DNA from: Akkermansiaceae bacterium
GTDB taxonomy: Bacteria; Verrucomicrobiota; Verrucomicrobiia; Verrucomicrobiales; Akkermansiaceae
Assembly (NCBI GenBank): GCA_023300065.1
Contig: JALZWJ010000207.1
Span: forward strand, 1-7,460
Length of the DNA stretch: 7,460 nt
Reading direction: 5' to 3'
Each line of letters begins with the position of its first letter. Within the stretch, counting starts at the first letter, position 1. The position numbers and the translations under genes were made by a program. The notes below the pieces were generated by a model. The model had not been told where the DNA came from, did no database searches, and saw nothing but the letters and a program-made list of their open reading frames with translations. Positions 1 through 4,629 of the stretch are shown here, piece by piece.

Positions 1-797
1 TGATTAGTCCAGTTTTCTACCAAAGCCTCCTCCACCCTCCCCTTCGCTCCGGTGCCATCATCCGGAAAACCCTGCACCCACTGTGCCGCTTCCACTGGGG
101 AAAAGCGTGTCCACTCATCCAGCACAACTTGATATAGCGATGAACCATCGCTCCCCCCCTCTCCGTAACTCTCTTTTCCTAAAAGCTCGATTAACCCAAT
201 CGCCTTCTCATAACGACCATCGTGATAAGCACCCCGGATGATGCCCGAGATTGCAGCGTGCCCATCCTCAAAATTACCCTTATGAAGTTCCCTCGCCAAC
301 TTTAACGCCAACTCTGGCTCGGATTTCCCCATCTCCCCTAGGACCTCATCCGTTCTCTCCGGATAGTCAACCTTTGCCACCTCCCAAGCCGCCTCAGGAT
401 CATTTCGCGTCCACCCTAAAAGCAGCAGCTCCATCCCATCTTCACCAATGACCGCCTCATGCTCCTGCGCAAAAGCAAAAATTCGCTCGGGGTCCGAGGA
501 CATCGAACTCAATAAATCTTGCAACAAAGCCTCCGCCCCCGCGGGACTCGTCACCCTACGGTAACCTTCGAAATCAAACACGTCCCCTGCTTCTTGATCA
601 GAGAGTGTGCTCCACCTCTCGCCACTTCGCTCACCGCGGCCCCTAGACCTCGCTCCGTTTACGCTAGTAGCCCTCCTCGCAGCCTGATCTGGAGCGACCT
701 CTCCAGAATCGCTCACCGTCATGCGGCCACCGTAGAACGAGACCGGGAAACCAATCGTAGCAATCAGAAGCGGGAAGCGGTTTTTAAAAATAGTCAT
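1..797 (-). CDS. Secreted helical-repeat protein, partial (3' end beyond left edge)
   Basis: An open frame of 265 codons starts at the ATG at 797 and runs leftwards off the window without a stop. Residues 1-24 look like an export signal or membrane anchor: K5/R7 are followed by a hydrophobic stretch PLLIATIGFPVSF, with no lipobox cysteine. Residues 25-75 are polar and rich in R, G and S, like a linker. From about residue 85 the protein looks alpha-helical, with recurring W-x3-(D/S)P-x2-A units: WTRNDPEAAWEVA at 129, WTRFSPVEAAQWV at 229, and another W at 263. The 100- and 34-residue spacings suggest a TPR-like repeat of about 34 residues. Proteins of this style seem common in Verrucomicrobiota, but I know no specific function. 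Codons are G- and T-rich, as expected for a minus-strand gene here. No good ribosome binding site precedes the ATG. The frame is convincing; the function is unknown. Confidence 0.8.
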   Translation of the reverse strand, partial: MTIFKNRFPLLIATIGFPVSFYGGRMTVSDSGEVAPDQAARRATSVNGARSRGRGERSGERWSTLSDQEAGDVFDFEGYRRVTSPAGAEALLQDLLSSMSSDPERIFAFAQEHEAVIGEDGMELLLLGWTRNDPEAAWEVAKVDYPERTDEVLGEMGKSEPELALKLARELHKGNFEDGHAAISGIIRGAYHDGRYEKAIGLIELLGKESYGEGGSDGSSLYQVVLDEWTRFSPVEAAQWVQGFPDDGTGAKGRVEEALVENWTN

Positions 798-1160
798 GAC
801 GTAATTTCACAGAATTCAGGTACATCCCTATCGATATGAAAGCATGCAACATTATCCTAGACATTTCCTGATTACTCCTTTCGTTCCCTTTTTCTCAGCT
901 TTAAGAAAAGCAATGACTCAGCCGTTTCCCTAGATCTCCTTTTGGAGACTGATCCTAAGCTGAAAAAACACGCATCAACATAGGAAATAAACAAATCACG
1001 CTCTCGCTCAATCGATTTCTCAAAACCGACCAAAAACAAAACTGGGATTTCAAATAATTCTCCCTAATTTAAGTCTCAGCGACATCGTTCAACCACCAGA
1101 TGCAGCGACGATCGCCAAAGAGTCCGACGGTCTAACACACACCTATCCCATTTTTTTAAT
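798..1160. other. Divergent intergenic region
   Basis: These 363 bases separate the minus-strand repeat protein from the plus-strand cyclase-like gene, so they should hold both promoters. The region is richer in A and T than the genes. I see no convincing -35/-10 pair and no tRNA or known riboswitch. The one structure I can support is the inverted repeat at 889-968. A T7 run (TTTTTTTAAT) lies directly before the ATG at 1161, in place of a Shine-Dalgarno sequence. Confidence 0.6.
889..968. repeat. Imperfect inverted repeat with nested hairpin
   Basis: TTTTTCTCAGCTT at 889-901 pairs with AAGCTGAAAAAA at 957-968: 7 bp, one unpaired C, then 5 A-T pairs. A small hairpin TCTCC-TTTT-GGAGA at 935-948 sits inside the 55-base loop. 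This could be a leader structure, an operator or a small RNA, or it could be chance in AT-rich DNA. No terminator is expected at this divergent position. Confidence 0.35.
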
Positions 1161-2669
1161 ATGAGCTTACACGCCCAACTCTCCCCAGAAGCAGCAGCCC
1201 GCCTCGCGGCCCAGAAACGGACCTCCACCATCACCAGCCTCATCATCGCCCTGCTCCTGATGGTTCTCGTAGGCATCATTCTGACCATCATCGCATTTGC
1301 CAGCCCCACCAACATCACCCCCCAGATTATCAGCTACAGCGGCACGCCGGAATCAGAAGAGAACCTTCAACAAAAGAAAGTTCAAACTCAGGTTGAGCGC
1401 AAGCCCTCCGCCCCCTCAGCCTCGATGTCAAAGGTCATCGCAGCCAACACCTCATCCCCCACCGCGATTCCTGTTCCAGAGATCGATGTCCCAGAGCCCA
1501 GCACCGACTTCGGTGACGGAAACGACTTCGGTGATGGCTGGGGAAATGGAGATGGCAGCGGAGCCGGTGGCGGATTTGGCAACATCCCTACCTCCATGAA
1601 AAAGCGCTGCTCCAAGGCCGACCGTATCCAGCGCCTCCTCTCCAGCGGAGGAACTGAAAAGTGTGAAGATGCCGTCGTCGCCTCCCTCCGCTGGCTTAAA
1701 AAAAATCAGAATAAAGACGGTTCCTGGACCAGCCAGAAGCCCGTCGGCATGACCGGCCTCGCTCTCCTCGCCTACCTTGGCCACTGCGAAACTGCCCAAT
1801 CAGAAGAATTCGGTGAAAGCGTCCTCGCTGCCATTACCTACCTCACCAACAAGGCCATGAAGAACAATGGCAAGCTCGCCACCGACTTCAAAGACAACCA
1901 CTGGTGCTACGAGCACTCCATCGCAGTCTACGCCCTCGCCGAGGCCTACACCCTCTGTGTCAAATCCTTTGGAGAAAACATCAACCAGCTTGAAGAAGCA
2001 GTCGTGGCCTCCGGACAGTTCATGATCAACAGCCAGCACCAAGGTGGCGGCTGGGACTACGCCTACGATGAAGACGGCAAGCGCGGCGGAGACCTCTCCA
2101 TCGTCGGCTGGCACCTCCAGGCGCTCAAGGCCTGCAAGTTCACCGGACTTGATTTCAAGAACGTCACCAAGTGCTACAAAAAAGGCCTCGACTACGTCGA
2201 ACGCATGCAACTCTCCAGCGGCGCTATGGGTTACACCGGCCCGCACCTCCACGGTAGCCAAGACGGCACCACCCTCGCCGCTGTCGGCGCTCTTTGCTTC
2301 CAGATCTGGAAGTCCTCCGCCTCTAAAGTTGCCCGTAAGGCCGTCCGCTTCATGGACAAGGAAATGAAGTTTGACTGGAATGGCGTCGACTCAGACATCT
2401 ACGGCCACTACTACGCCGTCCAATGTATGCTCAATAATGGCGGCCCCGAGTGGGAACGTTATAACAAGCTCTTCCGTGACCAAGTCCTCAACAACCAAGC
2501 CGAAAACGGTTCCTACAAACCCGTCAATGGTGGTAAAAAAGGAGTCAAAGCCGTCGCCGCTGGATTTATCGACGGAGGTGGCTTCGCCACGCACTACCGC
2601 ACTTGCCTCGCCACCCTCATGCTAGAGTCCTACTACCGCTTCCTCCCCGCCACCGGGTCGAAGAAATAA
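1161..2669 (+). CDS. Membrane-anchored squalene-cyclase-fold (prenyltransferase/squalene oxidase repeat) protein
   Basis: This 502-aa protein has a short cytoplasmic N-terminus and one transmembrane helix at about residues 24-47 (SLIIALLLMVLVGIILTII). A proline/serine-rich linker follows (about 80-115), then a Gly/Asp-rich stretch (116-140, DFGDGNDFGDGWG). From about 165 to 495 it has an alpha/alpha-toroid domain. QW-like motifs of the terpenoid-cyclase fold are visible at 176-189 (LRWLKKNQNKDGSW), around 284-300 (QFMINSQHQGGGWDY) and around 343-358. The catalytic DxDD of squalene-hopene cyclases is not present, so cyclase activity is unlikely. It is more probably an extracytoplasmic toroid used for binding or another reaction. 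The TM plus Pro-rich linker is reminiscent of TonB-like envelope proteins, but no TonB C-terminal domain is seen. The ATG at 1161 places the TM helix sensibly and has no SD. It ends upstream of a strong terminator and is probably monocistronic. The fold call is good; the role is unknown. Confidence 0.85.
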   Translation: MSLHAQLSPEAAARLAAQKRTSTITSLIIALLLMVLVGIILTIIAFASPTNITPQIISYSGTPESEENLQQKKVQTQVERKPSAPSASMSKVIAANTSSPTAIPVPEIDVPEPSTDFGDGNDFGDGWGNGDGSGAGGGFGNIPTSMKKRCSKADRIQRLLSSGGTEKCEDAVVASLRWLKKNQNKDGSWTSQKPVGMTGLALLAYLGHCETAQSEEFGESVLAAITYLTNKAMKNNGKLATDFKDNHWCYEHSIAVYALAEAYTLCVKSFGENINQLEEAVVASGQFMINSQHQGGGWDYAYDEDGKRGGDLSIVGWHLQALKACKFTGLDFKNVTKCYKKGLDYVERMQLSSGAMGYTGPHLHGSQDGTTLAAVGALCFQIWKSSASKVARKAVRFMDKEMKFDWNGVDSDIYGHYYAVQCMLNNGGPEWERYNKLFRDQVLNNQAENGSYKPVNGGKKGVKAVAAGFIDGGGFATHYRTCLATLMLESYYRFLPATGSKK

Positions 2670-2691
2670 AGGAGCCTAGCCATTCATTCCC

Positions 2692-2728
2692 AAAAAAAGC
2701 CGCACACCGAAAGGTGTGCGGCTTTTTT
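2692..2728. terminator. Strong bidirectional intrinsic terminator
   Basis: A perfect 10-bp stem, GCCGCACACC (2699-2708) with GGTGTGCGGC (2713-2722), closes a GAAA tetraloop. It is flanked by A7 on the left and T6 on the right, so it has a U-tract in both directions. It lies between two convergent genes ending at 2669 and 2794 and should terminate both. Confidence 0.95.
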
Positions 2729-2780
2729 CTGAGTCATTCTTCCCCCTCACATCCATCACCCAAAACGGATCCAACGCCCC

Positions 2781-2794
2781 AATAACCAATAACC
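2781..2794. repeat. Two tandem copies of heptamer AATAACC
   Basis: AATAACC occurs twice head to tail, just past the stop codon of the adenosyltransferase gene and overlapping it by one base at 2794. The same heptamer forms an 8-copy array at 4512-4567, so this looks like a small second locus of the same repeat family. Confidence 0.7.
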
Positions 2795-3312
2795 TACCCC
2801 TCACTCCTCCGCGCCATCAGCCACAGAGCATCGGACAAACGATTCAAGAAAATCCGAATCTCCGGGAAAGCAATCTCATCGCTCACCTCCCACACCCTCC
2901 TCTCAGCGCGGCGGGCCACCGTCCGCGCCACGTGTAAACGCGCCGCCAGCTCCCCCCCATTTTCACCAGGCCTCAGCCAGCCTTTAAACTTTCGGTCGCC
3001 CTCGATCCCCGCACTCCAATCCTCCATCCAAGAAATCTCAACCTCCCCGATCCGGCCAAAGCCCGTTTTATCATACTCCGCATTCTTCCCCACCGGCATT
3101 GCCAACTCGCCCATCAACGTCACCAACCACTTCTGCACCTGATCCACCGCCTCTGCCCCCTCCCCGTCCATCACCACCCGTGCCAGCCCCAAAATAGCAT
3201 TCAGCTCATCCACCGCACCCAATGCCTCAATCTGCGCATCGCCTTTACTCGCCTTCCCTCCAAATAAAAGATCAGTAGATCCTGAATCACCTCGTTTCGT
3301 CGTAATACTCAT
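2794..3312 (-). CDS. Cob(I)alamin adenosyltransferase, PduO type
   Basis: This 172-aa protein transfers the adenosyl group of ATP to cob(I)alamin, giving coenzyme B12; PduO-type enzymes are cytoplasmic trimers. The N-terminal ATP-binding motif is TKRGDSGSTDLLFGG (5-19), followed by EALGAVDELNAILG (29-42). The C-terminal family signature is ARLHVARTVARRAER (to about 138), with R130, R134, R135 and E137, then FLNRLSDALWLMAR (155-168). The length is normal for the family. The usual arginine of the RVEAYG-type segment is Q27 here, a minor variation. The ATG at 3312 is preceded by GGGGAAAG about 10 bases upstream, at best a weak ribosome binding site. The gene stands alone: it converges on the cyclase-like gene and diverges from the TIM-barrel gene, with no cobalamin biosynthesis or B12-dependent enzyme gene and no recognisable B12 riboswitch in the window. 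The family call is firm; cobO/pduO naming is left open. Confidence 0.93.
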   Translation of the reverse strand: MSITTKRGDSGSTDLLFGGKASKGDAQIEALGAVDELNAILGLARVVMDGEGAEAVDQVQKWLVTLMGELAMPVGKNAEYDKTGFGRIGEVEISWMEDWSAGIEGDRKFKGWLRPGENGGELAARLHVARTVARRAERRVWEVSDEIAFPEIRIFLNRLSDALWLMARRSEG

Positions 3313-3366
3313 GATGACGTAACTTTCCCCTTTCCTTCGCGCCCGTCCACAACGAAACTAATAACA
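3313..3366. promoter_or_regulatory. Short divergent promoter region
   Basis: Only 54 bases separate two divergent start codons (3312 minus, 3367 plus). Promoter elements for both genes must lie here or inside the opposite gene. I cannot point to a clear -35/-10 pair. No SD precedes the plus-strand ATG (ACTAATAACA). Confidence 0.4.
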
Positions 3367-4293
3367 ATGAAACGCCGCCACTTCCTCCACTCCTCATTTG
3401 CAGCTCTCACCGCCACCACCCTCGTTGACGCTAGAAAAGTAGATCGCACCATCGCCAATGACCTCTTCGACATCTCCCTCGCCCAGTGGTCGAACCACCG
3501 TGCCCTCAAAGGCGGGAAAATGACCAACATGGAATGGCCTGAATACACCCAAAAAACCTACGATATCCACGCACTCGAATACGTAAACCAATTCTTCAAA
3601 GACAAAGCCAAGGACACGAAATACCTCGGCGAACTCAAAAAACGCGTCTCCGACCTCGGCATGAAAAACGTCCTCATCATGATCGATGGAGAAGGCCACC
3701 TCGGCGCCGAGTCTGATAAAAAGCGCCAAAAAACCATCGATAACCACAAAAAATGGGTCGAAGCCGCCAAATTCCTAGGCTGCCACGCCATCCGCGTAAA
3801 CTCACACGGCGAAGGAAAAACTAACGAAGAACAAGCCGCAAACTGCGTCAAAGGCCTCACCGGACTCTCCACCTTTGCCGCAGACCACAACATCAACATC
3901 ATCGTCGAAAATCACGGCGGACTCTCCTCCAACGGAACTTGGATGGCCAAAGTCCTCGCAGACGTGGGCCTCGACAACTGCGGCTCCCTCCCAGACTTCG
4001 GAAACTTCCACGGCTACGACCGCTACAAAGGAATGGAAGAACTCATGCCCTACGCTAAAGGCGTCTCCGCAAAGGCTAATAAGTTCGACGAAAACGGCGA
4101 AGAATCCGACACCGACTTCGTCAAAATGCTCAAAATCATGCTCAAGCACCGCTACCAAGGCTACGTCGGAGTCGAATACGAAGGCAAAACCCTCTCCGAG
4201 GACGCCGGCATCAAAGCCACCAAAGCCCTCCTCGAAAAATCCCGCGCCACTATCCACGCCGAGCGTAAGATGGAAAAGAGCAAGCAGAAGTAA
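3367..4293 (+). CDS. Tat-exported sugar phosphate isomerase/epimerase-like TIM-barrel protein
   Basis: This 308-aa protein begins MKRRHFLHSS, a twin-arginine motif (R3-R4-x-F6-L7), followed by a short weakly hydrophobic stretch to about residue 20 and a possible cleavage near VDA. It probably folds in the cytoplasm and is exported. The rest matches the xylose-isomerase-like/AP-endonuclease-2 TIM-barrel family. Candidate metal ligands and active-site residues are E109 (IDGEGH), H147 (NSHGEG), E181 (IIVENHGG), D210/N213/H215 (LPDFGNFH) and E270 (VGVEYEG). Two glutamates plus an aspartate at strand ends are typical of a divalent-metal site. Family members isomerise or epimerise sugars or inositols, but the substrate cannot be read from sequence. 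The C-terminus is a Lys-rich tail (EKSKQK). The gene is probably monocistronic, being divergent from the adenosyltransferase and closed by a terminator. Confidence 0.85.
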   Translation: MKRRHFLHSSFAALTATTLVDARKVDRTIANDLFDISLAQWSNHRALKGGKMTNMEWPEYTQKTYDIHALEYVNQFFKDKAKDTKYLGELKKRVSDLGMKNVLIMIDGEGHLGAESDKKRQKTIDNHKKWVEAAKFLGCHAIRVNSHGEGKTNEEQAANCVKGLTGLSTFAADHNINIIVENHGGLSSNGTWMAKVLADVGLDNCGSLPDFGNFHGYDRYKGMEELMPYAKGVSAKANKFDENGEESDTDFVKMLKIMLKHRYQGYVGVEYEGKTLSEDAGIKATKALLEKSRATIHAERKMEKSKQK

Positions 4294-4330
4294 CCTTCAG
4301 CCCCAGAGCCCCAGATAAACTCCTCTCCCC

Positions 4331-4366
4331 AAAAGCCGCTTCCCATTAAAAAAGGAGCGGCTTTTT
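4331..4366 (+). terminator. Intrinsic terminator after the TIM-barrel gene
   Basis: GCCGCT (4335-4340) pairs with AGCGGC (4356-4361). The stem can extend by CC/GG past one bulged T and by flanking AAAA/TTTT, and ends in T5 (4362-4366). It starts about 40 bases after the stop codon at 4293. The stem is weaker than the terminator at 2699-2722 but shares its GCCGC...GCGGC core. Confidence 0.85.
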
Positions 4367-4476
4367 CACGCCCCCAATAAATCTGCGCCCATCATCCTAA
4401 TCGGCGCCCCTCCCCAACCAAACAACTTACGTAGCCATCTCGACATAGACTCTCAAAGATCATTTACCAACATGTG
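4367..4476. other. Intergenic stretch, nothing recognised
   Basis: C-rich non-coding DNA lies between the terminator and the heptamer arrays. I see no convincing gene, RNA or promoter in it. The stretch after the arrays (4568-4629), directly upstream of purL, is also C- and T-rich with no SD before the ATG at 4630. Confidence 0.5.
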
Positions 4477-4511
4477 CAAGTCCCAAGTCCCAAGTCCCAA
4501 GTCCCAAGTCC
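4477..4511. repeat. Tandem heptamer array, CAAGTCC x5
   Basis: Five perfect head-to-tail copies of CAAGTCC occupy 35 bases. The array abuts the AATAACC array at 4512 without a spacer. Copies are identical, which suggests recent slippage expansion. The unit has no internal dyad and cannot form a stem with itself. Confidence 0.95.
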
Positions 4512-4567
4512 AATAACCAATAACCAATAACCAATAACCAATAACCAATAACCAATAACCAATAACC
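4512..4567. repeat. Tandem heptamer array, AATAACC x8
   Basis: Eight perfect copies of AATAACC occupy 56 bases directly after the CAAGTCC array. The two units share the core CCAA and the same 7-base period. The array ends 62 bases before the purL start codon, within the likely purL promoter or leader region. The heptamer period resembles the short tandemly repeated repetitive (STRR) heptamers known from filamentous cyanobacteria, though the unit sequence differs. Confidence 0.95.
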
Positions 4568-4629
4568 CACCGCTTCACACTTGTCCTTGCCTTCCCAGCC
4601 CGTAGTCTCCACCTCTCTCACAACTTTCC

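Noticed and set aside
519..839. Plus-strand ORF of 106 codons opposite the left-edge gene
   Set aside because: It is antisense to a better minus-strand frame with a signal peptide and repeats; its composition is Ser/Pro/Arg-rich and patternless.
1800..2261. Minus-strand ORF of 153 codons inside the cyclase-like gene
   Set aside because: It is a shadow of the strongly biased plus-strand gene, and the Val/Gly/Glu-rich translation has no motif. The same holds for 3802-4257.
797..3322. Shared octamer TTACGTCA at the starts of both minus-strand genes (797-804 and 3315-3322)
   Set aside because: Two occurrences of 8 bases, offset differently from the ATG, are too few to call a regulatory motif.
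4477..4567. CRISPR array
   Set aside because: Units are only 7 bases and strictly contiguous, with no spacers or cas genes.
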